Assembly: GCF_018294505.1 (NCBI RefSeq)
Contig: NC_057809.1
Coordinates: forward strand, 413,330,104 to 413,394,103
Direction of reading: 5' to 3'
DNA from: Triticum aestivum
Lineage: Eukaryota; Streptophyta; Magnoliopsida; Poales; Poaceae
DNA length: 64,000 nt
Made by a program: the position numbers and the translations under genes. How positions within the stretch are numbered: position 1 is the first letter of the stretch; the number at the start of each line of letters is the position of its first letter. Positions 53,644-64,000 of the stretch are shown here, piece after piece. The notes beneath the pieces are model-generated. The model had not been told where the DNA came from. It was given only the letters and a program-made list of their open reading frames with translations, and searched no databases.

Positions 53644-56600
53644 TTACACTGTAATGATTCTAACACCCATGGAGCCTTGGTGCTGATCATGTTTTGCTCG
53701 TGGAAGAGGCTTAGTCAACGGGTCTGCAACATTCAGATCCGTATGTATCTTGCAAATCTCTATGTCTCCCACCTGGACTAGATCCCGGATGGAGTTGAAG
53801 CGTCTCTTGATGTGTTTGGTCCTTTTGTGAAATCTGGATTCCTTTGCCAAGGCAATTGCACCAGTATTGTCACAAAAGATTTTCATTGGACCCGATGCAT
53901 TAGGTATAACACCTAGATCGGATATGAACTCCTTCATCCAGACTCCTTCGTTCGCTGCTTCCGAAGCAGCTATGTACTCCGCTTCACATGTAGATCCCGC
54001 TACGACGCTTTGTTTAGAACTGCACCAACTGACAGCTCCACCGTTTAATGTAAACACGTATCCGGTTTGCGATTTAGAATCGTCCGGATCAGTGTCAAAG
54101 CTTGCATCAACGTAACCTTTTACGGTGAGCTCTTTGTCACCTCCATATACGAGAAACATATCCTTAGTCCTTTTCAGGTATTTCAGGATGTTCTTGACCG
54201 CTGTCCAGTGATCCACTCCTGGATTACTTTGGTACCTCCCTGCTAAACTTATAGCAAGGCACACATCAGGTCTGGTACACAGCATTGCATACATGATAGA
54301 TCCTATGGCTGATGCATAGGGAACATCTTTCATATTCTCTCTACCTTCTGCAGTGGTCGGGCATTGAGTCTTACTCAACTTCACACCTTGTAACACAGGC
54401 AAGAACCCTTTCTTTGCTTGATCCATTTTGAACTTCTTCAAAATTTTGTCAAGGTATGTGCTTTGTGAAAGTCCAATTAAGCGTCTTGATCTATCTCTAT
54501 AGATCTTAATGCCTAATATGTAAGCAGCTTCACCGAGGTCTTTCATTGAAAAACTTTTATTCAAGTATCCCTTTATGCTATCCAGAAATTCTATATCATT
54601 TCCAATCAGCAATATGTCATCCACATATAATATCAGAAATGCTACAGAGCTCCCACTCACTTTCTTGTAAATACAGGCTTCTCCGAAAGTCTGTATAAAA
54701 CCAAATGCTTTGATCACACTATCAAAACGTTTATTCCAACTCCGAGAGGCTTGCACCAGTCCATAAATGGATCGCTGGAGCTTGCACACTTTGTTAGCTC
54801 CCTTTGGATCGACAAAACCTTCCGGTTGCATCATATACAACTCTTCTTCCAGAAATCCATTCAGGAATGCAGTTTTGACATCCATCTGCCAAATTTCATA
54901 ATCATAAAATGCGGCAATCGCTAACATGATTCGGACGGACTTAAGCATCGCTACGGGTGAGAAGGTCTCATCGTAGTCAATCCCTTGAACTTGCCGAAAA
55001 CCTTTTGCGACAAGTCGAGCTTTGTAGACAGTAACATTACCATCAGCGTCAGTCTTCTTCTTAAAGATCCATTTATTTTCAATTGCTTGCCGATCATCGG
55101 GCAAGTCAACCAAAGTCCATACTTTGTTTTCATACATGGATCCCATCTCAGATTTCATGGCTTCAAGCCACTTTGCGGAATCTGGGCTCACCATCGCTTC
55201 TTCATAGTTCGTAGGTTCATCATGATCTAGTAGCATGACTTGCAGAACAGGATTACCGTACCACTCTGGTGCGGATCTTACTCTGGTTGATCTACGAGGT
55301 TCAGTAGTATCTTGATCTGAAGTTTCATGATCATTATCATTGGCTTCCTCACTAACTGGTGTAGGTGTCACTGAAACAGTTTTCTGTGATGTACTACTTT
55401 CCAGTAAGGGAGCAGGTACAGTTACCTCATCAAGTTCTACTTTCCTCCCACTCACTTCTTTCGAGAGAAACTCCTTCTCTAGAAAGGATCCATTCTTAGC
55501 AACGAATGTCTTGCCTTCGGATCTGTGATAGAAGGTGTACCCAACAGTCTCCTTTGGGTATCCTATGAAGACACATTTCTCCGATTTGGGTTCGAGCTTA
55601 TCAGGTTGAAGCTTTTTCACATAAGCATCGCAGCCCCAAACTTTAAGAAACGACAACTTTGGTTTCTTGCCAAACCACAGTTCATAAGGCGTCGTCTCAA
55701 CGGATTTTGATGGTGCCCTATTTAACGTGAATGCGGCCGTCTCTAAAGCATAACCCCAAAATGATAGCGGTAAATCAGTAAGAGACATCATAGATCGCAC
55801 CATATCTAGTAAAGTACGATTACGACGTTCGGACACACCATTACGCTGTGGTGTTCCGGGTGGCGTGAGTTGCGAAACTATTCCACAGTTTTTCAAATGT
55901 ACACCAAACTCGTAACTCAAATATTCTCCTCCACGATCAGATCGTAGAAACTTTATTTTCTTGTTACGATGATTTTCAACTTCACTCTGAAATTCTTTGA
56001 ACTTTTCAAATGTTTCAGATTTATGTTTCATTAAGTAGATATACCCATATCTGCTTAAATCATCTGTGAAGGTGAGAAAATAACGATATCCGCCACGAGC
56101 CTCAATATTCATCGGACCACATACATCGGTATGTATGATTTCCAACAAATCTGTTGCTCTCTCCATAGTACCGGAGAACGGTGTTTTAGTCATCTTGCCC
56201 ATGAGGCACGGTTCGCAAGTACCAAGTGATTCATAATCAAGTGGTTCCAAAAGTCCATCAGTATGGAGTTTCTTCATGCGCTTTATACCGATATGACCTA
56301 AACGACAGTGCCACAAATAAGTTGCACTTTCATTATCAACTCTGCATCTTTTGGCTTCAACATTATGAATATGTGTATTACTACTATCGAGATTCAATAA
56401 GAATAGACCACTCTTCAAGGGTGCATGACCATAAAAGATATTACTCATATAAATAGAACAACCATTATTCTCTGATTTAAATGAATAACCGTCTCGCATT
56501 AAACAAGATCCAGATATAATGTTCATGCTCAACGCTGGCACCAAATAACAATTATTTAGGTCTAATATTAATCCCGAAGGTAGATGTAGAGGTAGCGTGC

Positions 56601-57630
56601 CGACCGCGATCACATCGACTTTGGAACCGTTTCCCACGCGCATCGTCACCTCGTCCTTTGCCAGTGCCCGCTTATTCCGTAGTCCCTGTTTCGAGTTGCA
56701 AATATTAGCAACAGAACCAGTATCAAATACCCAGGTGCTACTGCGAGCTCTAGTAAGGTACACATCAATAACATGTATATCACATATACCTTTGTTCACC
56801 TTGCCATCCTTCTTATCCGCCAAATACTTGGGGCAGTTCCGCTTCCAGTGACCAGTCTGCTTGCAGTAGAAGCACTCAGTTTCAGGCTTAGGTCCAGACT
56901 TGGGTTTCTTCTCTTGAGTAGCAACTTGCTTGCCGTTCTTTTTGAAGTTCCCCTTCTTCTTCCCTTTGCCCTTTTTCTTGAAACTAGTGGTCTTGTTAAC
57001 CATCAACACTTGATGCTCCTTCTTGATTTCTACCTCCGCAGCTTTCAGCATTGCGAAGAGCTCGGGAATAGTCTTGTTCATCCCTTGCATATTATAGTTC
57101 ATCACGAAGCTCTTGTAGCTTGGTGGCAGTGATTGGAGAATTCTGTCAATGACGCAATCATCCGGAAGATTAACTCCCAATTGAATCAAGTGATTATTAT
57201 ACCCAGACATTTTGAGTATATGCTCACTAACAGAACTGTTCTCCTCCATCTTGCAGCTATAGAACTTATTGGAGACTTCATATCTCTCAATTCGGGCATT
57301 TGCTTGAAATATTAACTTCAACTCCTGGAACATCTCATATGCTCCATGACGTTCAAAACGTCGTTGAAGTCCCGATTCTAAGCCGTAAAGCATGGCACAC
57401 TGAACTATCGAGTAGTCATCAGCTTTGCTCTGCCAGACGTTCATAACATCTGGTGTTGCTCCAGCAGCAGGCCTGGCACCCAGCGGTGCTTCCAGGACGT
57501 AATTCTTCTGTGCAGCAATGAGGATAATCCTCAAGTTACGGACCCAGTCCGTGTAATTGCTACCATCATCTTTCAACTTTGCTTTCTCAAGGAACGCATT
57601 AAAATTCAACGGAACAACAGCACGAGCCAT
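53644..57630 (-). CDS. Intact Copia gag-pol polyprotein, 1328 residues
   Basis: A single frame with gag (1-~250) and a CCHC zinc knuckle, CFYCKQTGHWKRNC, at 253-266. The protease active site is DTGS from D303. The pre-integrase LWHCRLGHIG lies near 439-448. The integrase catalytic triad is D502 (TDVCGP), D565 (SDRGGE) and E601 (SERRN). Reverse transcriptase has YVDD at 1002-1005. RNase H carries DASFDTD, CEAEYIA and CDNTGAIALA. All Copia domains are in the canonical order, with no stop or frameshift. The product forms virus-like particles and copies and integrates the element. With nearly identical LTRs this copy could supply functions in trans. The start ATG matches MARAVVPLNF of the family. 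Confidence 0.97.
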   Translation of the reverse strand: MARAVVPLNFNAFLEKAKLKDDGSNYTDWVRNLRIILIAAQKNYVLEAPLGARPAAGATPDVMNVWQSKADDYSIVQCAMLYGLESGLQRRFERHGAYEMFQELKLIFQANARIERYEVSNKFYSCKMEENSSVSEHILKMSGYNNHLIQLGVNLPDDCVIDRILQSLPPSYKSFVMNYNMQGMNKTIPELFAMLKAAEVEIKKEHQVLMVNKTTSFKKKGKGKKKGNFKKNGKQVATQEKKPKSGPKPETECFYCKQTGHWKRNCPKYLADKKDGKVNKGICDIHVIDVYLTRARSSTWVFDTGSVANICNSKQGLRNKRALAKDEVTMRVGNGSKVDVIAVGTLPLHLPSGLILDLNNCYLVPALSMNIISGSCLMRDGYSFKSENNGCSIYMSNIFYGHAPLKSGLFLLNLDSSNTHIHNVEAKRCRVDNESATYLWHCRLGHIGIKRMKKLHTDGLLEPLDYESLGTCEPCLMGKMTKTPFSGTMERATDLLEIIHTDVCGPMNIEARGGYRYFLTFTDDLSRYGYIYLMKHKSETFEKFKEFQSEVENHRNKKIKFLRSDRGGEYLSYEFGVHLKNCGIVSQLTPPGTPQRNGVSERRNRTLLDMVRSMMSLTDLPLSFWGYALETAAFTLNRAPSKSVETTPYELWFGKKPKLSFLKVWGCDAYVKKLQPDKLEPKSEKCVFIGYPKETVGYTFYHRSEGKTFVAKNGSFLEKEFLSKEVSGRKVELDEVTVPAPLLESSTSQKTVSVTPTPVSEEANDNDHETSDQDTTEPRRSTRVRSAPEWYGNPVLQVMLLDHDEPTNYEEAMVSPDSAKWLEAMKSEMGSMYENKVWTLVDLPDDRQAIENKWIFKKKTDADGNVTVYKARLVAKGFRQVQGIDYDETFSPVAMLKSVRIMLAIAAFYDYEIWQMDVKTAFLNGFLEEELYMMQPEGFVDPKGANKVCKLQRSIYGLVQASRSWNKRFDSVIKAFGFIQTFGEACIYKKVSGSSVAFLILYVDDILLIGNDIEFLDSIKGYLNKSFSMKDLGEAAYILGIKIYRDRSRRLIGLSQSTYLDKILKKFKMDQAKKGFLPVLQGVKLSKTQCPTTAEGRENMKDVPYASAIGSIMYAMLCTRPDVCLAISLAGRYQSNPGVDHWTAVKNILKYLKRTKDMFLVYGGDKELTVKGYVDASFDTDPDDSKSQTGYVFTLNGGAVSWCSSKQSVVAGSTCEAEYIAASEAANEGVWMKEFISDLGVIPNASGPMKIFCDNTGAIALAKESRFHKRTKHIKRRFNSIRDLVQVGDIEICKIHTDLNVADPLTKPLPRAKHDQHQGSMGVRIITV

Positions 57631-58849
57631 CTATCTACAATCAACATAAACAAGCAAGATACTATCAGGTACTAAGTTCATGATAAATTTAAGTTCAATT
57701 AATCATATTACTTAAGAACTCCCACTTAGATAGACATCCCTCTAATCTTCTAAGTGATTACGTGATCCAAATCAACTAAACCATAACCGATCATCACGTG
57801 AGATGGAGTAGTTTTCAATGGTGAACATCGTTTATGTTGATCATATCTACTATATGATTCACGCTCGACCTTTCGGTCTCCGTGTTCCGAGGCCATATCT
57901 GCATATGCTAGGCTCGTCAAGTTTAACCTGAGTATTCTGCGTGTGCAAAACTGGCTTGCACCCGTTGTAGATGGACGTAGAGCTTATCACACCCGATCAT
58001 CACGTGGTGTCTGGGCACGACGAACTTTGGCAACGGTGCATACTCAGGGAGAACACTTCTTGATAATTTAGTGAGAGATCATCTTATAATGCTACCGTCA
58101 ATCAAAGCAAGATAAGATGCATAAAAAGATAAACATCACATGCAATCAATATAAGTGATATGATATGGCCATCATCATCTTGTGCTTGTGATCTCCATCT
58201 CCGAAGCACCGTCATGATCACCATCGTCACCGGCGCGACACCTTGATCTCCATCGTAGCATCGTTGTCGTCTCGCCAATCTTATGCTTCCACGACTATCA
58301 CTACCGTTTAGTAATAAAGTAAAGCATTACATCGCGATTGCATTGCATACAATAAAGCGACAACCATATGGCTCCTGCCAGTTGCCGATAACTCGGTTAC
58401 AAAACATGATCATCTCATACAATAAAATTCAGCATCATGCCTTGACCATATCACATCACAACATGCCCTGCAAAAACAAGTTAGACGTCCTCTACTTTGT
58501 TGTTGCAAGTTTTACGTGGCTGCTACGGGCTTAAGTAAGAACCAATCTCACCTACGCATCAAAACCACAACGATAGTTTGTCAAATAGACTCCGTTTTAA
58601 CCTTCGCAAGGACCGGGCGTAGCCATACTTGGTTCAACTAAAGTTGGAGAGACAGTCGCCCGCAAGCCATCTATGTGCAAAGCACGTCGAGGGAACCGGT
58701 CTCGCGTAAGCGTACGCGTAAGGTTGGTCCGGGTCGTCTCGTCCAACAATACCGCCGAACCAAAGTATGACATGCTGGTAGGCAGTATGACTTGTATCGT
58801 CCACAACTCACTTGTGTTCTACTCGTGCATATAACATCAACATAAATAA
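57631..58849 (-). other. Element B 5' leader (untranslated)
   Basis: Non-coding region between primer-binding site and gag start, with no convincing frame. It is collinear with the leader of element A. Confidence 0.8.
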
Positions 58850-58867
58850 CCTAGGCTCGGATGCCAC
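58850..58867 (-). promoter_or_regulatory. Element B primer-binding site
   Basis: The coding strand reads TGGCATCCGAGC next to the 5' LTR, similar to the initiator tRNA-Met complement. The same sequence stands at 51862-51879. Confidence 0.85.
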
Positions 58868-60600
58868 TGTTGGGTTTCGTAGTAATTTCAAAAAAATTCC
58901 TACGCACACGCAAGATCATGAGATGCATAGCAACGAGGGGGAGAGTGTTGTCTACGTACCCAACGCAGACCGACTGCGGAAGCGATGACACGACGTAGAG
59001 GAAGTAGTCGTACGTCTTCACGATCCAACCGATCAAGCACCGAAACTACGGCACCTCCGAGTTCGAGCACACGTTCAGCTCGATGACGATCCCCGGACTC
59101 CGATCCAGCAAAGTGTCGGGGAAGAGTTTCGTCAGCACGACGGCGTGGTGACGATCTTGATGAACTACAGCAGCAGGGCTTCGCCTAAACTCCGCTACAG
59201 TATTATCGAGGAATATGGTGGCAGGGGGCACCGCACACGGCTAAGGAATAGATCACGTGGATCAACTTGTGTGTCTAGAGGTGCCCCCTGCCTCCGTATA
59301 TAAAGGAGTAGAGGGGGGAGGCTGGCCGGCCAAGCTTGGTGCGCCAGGAGAGTCCTACTCCCTCTGGGAGTAGGATTCCCCCCCCCCCAATCCTAGTTGG
59401 AATAGGATTCGCGGAGGGGGAAAAGAGGAGGAGGGGGCCGGCCACCTCTCCTAGTCCTAATAGGACTAGGGGAAGGGGGGAGGCGCGCAGCCCATCTAGG
59501 GCAGCCCCTTCTCTTTTCCACTAAGGCCCACTATGGCCCATATAGCTCCCGGGGGGTTCCGGTAACCCTCCCGGTACTCCGGTAAAATCCCGATTTCACC
59601 CGGAACACTTCCGATATCCAAATATAGGCTTCCAATATATCAATCTTTACGTCTCGACCATTTCGAGAATCCTCGTCATGTCCGTGATCACATTCGGGAC
59701 TCCGAACAACCTTCGGTACATCAAAATGCATAAACTCATAATATAACTGTCATCGTAACCTTAAGCGTGCGGACCCTACGGGTTCGAGAACAATGTAGAC
59801 ATGACCGAGACACGTCTCTGGTCAATAACCAATAGCGGGACCTGGATGTCCATATTGACTCCTACATATTCTACGAAGATCTTTATCGGTCAGACCGCAT
59901 AACAACATACGTTGTTCCCTTTGTCATCGGTATGTTACTTGCCCGAGATTTGATCGTCGGTATCCAATACCTAGTTCAATCTCGTTACCGGCAAGTCTCT
60001 TTACTCGTTCCGTAATACATCATCTCACAACTAACATATTAGTTGTAATGCTTGCAAGGCTTATGTGATGTGTATTACCGAGAGGGCCCAGAGATACCTC
60101 TCCGACAATCGGAGTGACAAATCCTAATCTCGAAATACGCCAACCCAACATCTACCTTTGGAGACACCTGTAATGCTCCTTTATAATCACCCAGTTACGT
60201 TGTGACGTTTGGTAGCACCCAAAGTGTTCCTCCGGTAAACGGGAGTTGCATAATCTCATAGTCATAGGAACATGTATAAGTCATGAAGAAAGCAATAGCA
60301 ACATACTAAACGATCGGGTGCTAAGCTAATGGAATGGGTCATGTCAATCAGATCATTCAACTAATGATGTGACCTCGTTAATCAAATAACAACTCATTGT
60401 TCATGGTCAGGAAACATAACCATCTTTGATTAACGAGCTAGTCAAGTAGAGGCATACTAGTGACACTTTGTTTGTCTATGTATTCACACATGTATTATGT
60501 TTCCGGTTAATACAATTCTAGCATGAATAATAAACATTTATCATGATTATAAGGAAATAAATAATAACTTTATTATTGCCTCTAGGGCATATTTCCTTCA
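58868..60600 (-). repeat. Element B 5' LTR, right copy (1733 bp)
   Basis: Direct repeat of 51880-53610. A TATATAAAG motif near 59297 and a GC-rich palindromic block (59340-59475) are shared. The right edge joins Harbinger ORF1 sequence exactly at TTTCCTTCA. Confidence 0.93.
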
Positions 60601-61150
60601 GAGGGATCAAGAGACCGCACCCCAAGAAGTCGGCAATGCTTAGGATGGATGATAGTGAAGATGAGGAGGAGAGGAACTTGGGTAAGCCCGTGGGAACCAA
60701 GAAGGGCAAGCTAAGGGTGAAGATGGAAGGAGAGGCGTCAGGCCTAAGGGAGAAGATGGAGCACATGATGAAGGCAAGAGAGGAATTGACAACAAAGACA
60801 TTGGAGACGAAGCTTCTTATCACCGAGAAGAAGAAAGAGGTCAAGCTTGCATAAGTTGAAGCAAAGCGTGAAGATGCAAAGCGCAAGGCCGACTTGGAGG
60901 AGAGGATGATCAAGCTCAAAGAGGCAAAGGTATGGAAAGAACTCATGGTGGAAGAGAAGGAGCACATGAAGATGTCCAAGAGACATGGATGAAGACCAAT
61001 TGCAATGGTGTAAGGACTACAAGAAGGACATCGCGAAGAGGAAGAGGATGTTCCGTGGTGCGTCCTCTATTTTTCGAGGTGACACTCCGATGAGTAGTTG
61101 TGGCGATGGCGGTGCGGATGACTCCACTAGCACCTATGGAGATGCTTGAT
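60601..61150 (+). pseudogene. Harbinger ORF1, 3' part (NAM-associated C-terminal-like)
   Basis: It reads KRPHPKKSAMLRMDD, an acidic stretch, then KMEHMMKAREELTTKTLETK and, past a TAA at ~60852, VEAKREDAKRKADLEERM. A frameshift near 60985 leads to QLQWCKDYKKDIAKRKRM. This is the charged, coiled C-terminal half of the same ORF1 as at 50660-51457. Some residues between the two parts are missing. Confidence 0.72.
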
Positions 61151-61526
61151 GGAGCCCGCATGTGGTCTAGGAGATGGCGCCGAGGTGCAACTTTTTGGTG
61201 ATGGTGCCGATGAGAGGGGGAAGATGATGATTTTGTGATGTAAACTATTAAACCATGCATCAATGATTGTCATTTGGTAGTTTGTTTAGAGGTTGATTGT
61301 GTTCTTATAGTCATAATTTGTGAGATGTCAAATGGTAGATTTAAATGTTGGGGTTGAGGCAAAGACTAGAACCCTCAAACCCAACCCTTAAAGCTGTTTT
61401 AAGGGTTGGGTTTGAGGGCTCTAGTCTTTGCCCCTGTTTTTCAACCCTTAAAAATGCTAAAAACTGGCACTTCTCAACCCTTAAAACTGCTTTAAGGGTT
61501 TGAGAGTTCTACTAGACATGCTCTTA

Positions 61527-63074
61527 CGACGCTCATGACCCTCAACAACTGCGCGAGTGGACAGCCGGCTGACCGGCCTTGACTTTTTTTTTTCATTTGG
61601 TCTACTACATAAGAAGATACAACAAGATAATAGTTTGTATATTTTATCCCACTTCATTCATCTTTATATGTTTTTTTTGCAAATGATCTTTGTATGTTGT
61701 TGACTACAAATAAAAATCAAACCATGTGATTGGATTTTTTTCCGTCCAAATCAGTTTTTATGTATCATAAATAGAAAACCAAGTCATTTACGCTATTTTT
61801 AGTTGCAATATTCAGTCACATTTGTCGAAGGTTTATATATCCTATATTATAGAAAAATCGACCCAAATCAATTTAAAGGTGTGCTTTGTAGCCTTCTTTC
61901 TCATTCGTTAAATTTGACGGCACGATCTTTTGTGGTTATTGTTTATATTAATACCAATTTTACTTGCATACTAGATGAACATTATGTGACTAATTCATGA
62001 CTAGAAACTATAGTTTAACTGGTGGCATGTACATCTCTATTCCTATAAAAGATTCGATTGGTGATGATGGTATGTCTGTCATCCGTCATTTCTGATCATT
62101 AGATCAGCATCTAACGACTGTGAGGTAAGTTGTGGCCTTTTTGTAACAATAGCCACTTCTTTTCTACAATTTACAGAAACCCCCTAGTATCTTGAAACCA
62201 ACGACATCCCTTCCTCACCTCATCAAAACTGTCTGAAGAATATTTTTTTGAGTGAAACATAATATATTTTTAGTGATATATGTATATCAAAACTAGAGTG
62301 TTTTCTTTCAAGTTTGATATTACTTCGGATCTGTTGCAACGCACGGATACATTGCTAGTATTGTGAAACTTATATGTTGATAATAGCCCATGCTATAAAC
62401 TATGAAATTTCATCTCTGTGCTATTTGTTTGTGCATGCTCTTATATATTATTCAGCAAAGGGAAAAAGGATACTGTCAAAGAGATGTATGGAGTGGCTAA
62501 ACTCTCGGAACCAGAGAGACCTTGTATTACAATTACAACCTGAAGGCACACAACATACCCGAATTTCTAGCTAGCTGTCTAAAAAGCGGCAAAACCAAGC
62601 TAATCTTTCGACGGCAGAACTAAGAGTAAAAAGCGGCAAACCCCTGTATTAAATTCATTGATAACAGGAAATGAAGAACAAAGAAAAAAATGACATCAGA
62701 GTAGAAAAAAATGCAGCCAAGTAATTCTGGCAAGATAAAAGATACAAATACTTTAATGATCTAATATTTTAAAATAATTTCATGAAGGCATCATCATAAG
62801 AACTTCTAATCCTAGGATATTAGGCAACAACAATGTGTATGTGAAACAGAAAATGGTAAACTGCACCAAAAACTACCTGCAGCACAGTGCAACAATGTCC
62901 CAAATAATTTGTATTGACGCATACTTGAGAAGCATAGCTAGCCAACATACTATTATTAGAACACACACACAAAAAAAAGGCACCAGGACAAAGTTCCTGG
63001 CATTAGGAGAAAAAAGCTAGCAGAGAAATAGGTCGGCGAATGATAGAAGCAGTTACTAGAGGAGAGCCGCGTTT
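61527..63074. other. Unassigned spacer with transposon-end-like phrases
   Basis: AT-rich. CTGTTGCAACGCACGGATAC near 62332 resembles a phrase common at ends of abundant Triticeae DNA elements, and CCTATAAAAGATTCGATTGG near 62041 may be the opposite end. I could not define the element. No gene seen. Confidence 0.35.
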
Positions 63075-63465
63075 CGGTGCCCGGGTGCATCTGCACCCGG
63101 TCAAAAAAAATTCATAAATTTTTTAGAAAAATTCAAAAAAATTTAAAAAAAATTAGGATGGTAGACAATTTGATGCGTGAGGTACGCTCCAATTTTCAAA
63201 ACATTTGAACTTCTGTGCAGCTCTCAGCAAAAAAGACAAATCAGACCAGAACAGTATATGAACAGTACACATTTTTACAGACCTCTGATTTGTCTTTTTT
63301 GCTGAGAGCTGCACAAAAGTCCAAATGTTTTGAAAATTGGAGCGTACCTCACGCATCAAATTGTCTACCACCCTAATTTTTTTGGAATTTTTTGAATTTT
63401 TATAGTATTTATTTTGATTTTTTTCGTGAGCGCAGGTGCAGATAAGCTCAGGCTCAGATTCGAAT
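63075..63465. mobile_element. Long hairpin MITE
   Basis: Arms of about 170 bp are near-perfect complements. GGTAGACAATTTGATGCGTG at 63163 and CTCTCAGCAAAAAAGACAAA at 63223 recur inverted near 63365 and 63290. A ~45-bp loop lies around 63250-63280. A GTGCCCGGGTGCA...GCACCCGG palindrome sits at the left tip. No coding content. Confidence 0.8.
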
Positions 63466-63518
63466 TTTCGTTACTAGAGCTGCTTGGTCGGTTCAGTTTA
63501 GCAAACGACTTGCTCTGT

Positions 63519-63539
63519 ACTCCCTCCATGCCAGAATAA
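63519..63539. mobile_element. Stowaway fragment interrupted by Harbinger-type element
   Basis: TACTCCCTCCATGCCAGAATAA is the left end of a Stowaway MITE. The second Harbinger copy starts immediately after its TAA. Confidence 0.6.
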
Positions 63540-64000
63540 GAGCATTACTAATAGAATCCTCAAACCCTCAAATTCTTAAAGCAGTTTTAAGGATTGAGAA
63601 GTGCCACTTTTTGACACTTTTAAGGGTTGAAAAACAGGGGCAAATACTAGAACCCTCAAACCCAACCCTTAAACTGCTTTCAGGATTTGATTTGAGGGTT
63701 CTAGTCTTTGCCTCGACACCAACCTTTAAATCTATCATTTGACATCTCACAATTTATAGCAACAAGAACACAATCAACTTCCAAACAAACTATCAAATGA
63801 CAATCATTGATGCATGGTTTAATAGTTTACATCACAAAATCATCATCTTCCTCCTCTCATCGGCACCATCACCAAAAAGCTGCACCTCGGCGCCATCTCC
63901 TAGACCACAAGCGGGCTCCATCAAGCATCTCCATCGGCACCGGTGGAGTTGTACACACCGCCATCACCACAACTACTTATCGGAGTGTCACCTCGAAAAG
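63540..64000 (-). mobile_element. Second PIF/Harbinger-type element, 3' end, runs off the window
   Basis: It starts GAGCATTACTAATAGAAT. Read on the minus strand it matches 61060-61523, including the GAGGTGACACTCCGAT segment and the repeated CTTAAAACTGCTTTAAGGGTT-like subterminal blocks. It is in opposite orientation to the copy at 50385-61523. The coding part lies beyond the window. Confidence 0.8.

Larger units (their letters stand above)
51458..60600 (-). mobile_element. Angela/WIS/BARE-type Copia insertion as a partial tandem (element B)
   Basis: The order on + is partial leader (51458-51879), LTR (51880-53610), full internal region (53611-58867) and LTR (58868-60600). The left 2.15 kb repeats with a period of 6988 bp. 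The left LTR is preceded by a primer-binding site, not by host DNA, so the structure is a tandem (LTR-internal-LTR-internal...) truncated on the left. No target duplication is possible to score. The LTRs differ by about a dozen substitutions in 1.73 kb by eye, so the copy is young. Confidence 0.9.
50385..61523 (+). mobile_element. PIF/Harbinger-type element split by Copia insertion
   Basis: The left end starts GAGCAAGTCTAGTAGA; the complement of the right end starts GAGCATGTCTAGTAGA. TTA lies outside both ends (50382-50384 and 61524-61526), the Harbinger 3-bp target. About 2 kb remain once the Copia DNA is removed. They encode only a decayed Myb/SANT-like ORF1 with no DDE transposase, so the element was non-autonomous. 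Confidence 0.82.

Noticed and set aside
51880..60600. Element B as a simple complete insertion
   Set aside because: The base before the left LTR is a primer-binding site of another copy, not host DNA, and there is no target duplication.

Overview
This window is a gene-poor stretch of a large grass genome, almost certainly Triticeae (wheat, barley, Aegilops group). The evidence is nested Angela/WIS/BARE-type Copia elements, many Stowaway and Tourist-like MITEs, LINE tails, a tRNA-derived SINE, and a grass-type YSL metal-chelate transporter. Only two ordinary host genes are visible: an intronless SURF6 homologue (13.2-14.4 kb, +) and a four-exon YSL transporter (43.7-46.0 kb, +).

Layout. 1-8.8 kb: 3' part of a Sirevirus/Maximus-like Copia element (RT-RNase H, a long third ORF, several polypurine tracts, 3' LTR). 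8.8-10.5 kb: a much older Copia relic on the minus strand. 12.3-13.07 kb: a ~365 bp tandem duplication just upstream of SURF6. 15.9-19.4 kb: two Stowaway-type MITEs, three LINE 3' fragments on the minus strand, and a SINE with target duplications. 19.84-28.49 kb: a complete but dead Angela-type element (minus, 5-bp TSD CCACC).

28.95-43.42 kb: a 14.5-kb Mutator-like element with terminal repeats and a near-perfect 9-bp target duplication. It carries two convergent multi-exon genes. One is a 12-exon Ulp1-type cysteine protease gene (+), the other a six-exon FAR1/MudrA-type transposase gene (-). Every splice junction I traced keeps frame, and each gene is interrupted by exactly one TGA. The non-coding parts of both genes and the spacer between them are filled with a degenerate ~23-bp repeat built on ATGGCAACTG. 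The element lies 240 bp upstream of the YSL start codon. This is the most unusual structure in the window.

46-50 kb: MITE-rich spacer, including a MITE nested in another MITE, and a long-TIR element with its own GTTGCAC repeats. 50.38-61.52 kb: a PIF/Harbinger-type element (TTA target duplication) with a decayed Myb/SANT-like ORF. It is split by a young Angela-type Copia insertion that has an intact 1328-aa polyprotein and forms a partial tandem (leader-LTR-internal-LTR). 61.5-64 kb: spacer, a long hairpin MITE, and the end of a second Harbinger copy in opposite orientation that runs off the window.

All assignments rest on reading the sequence and on motif recognition; no database search was possible.
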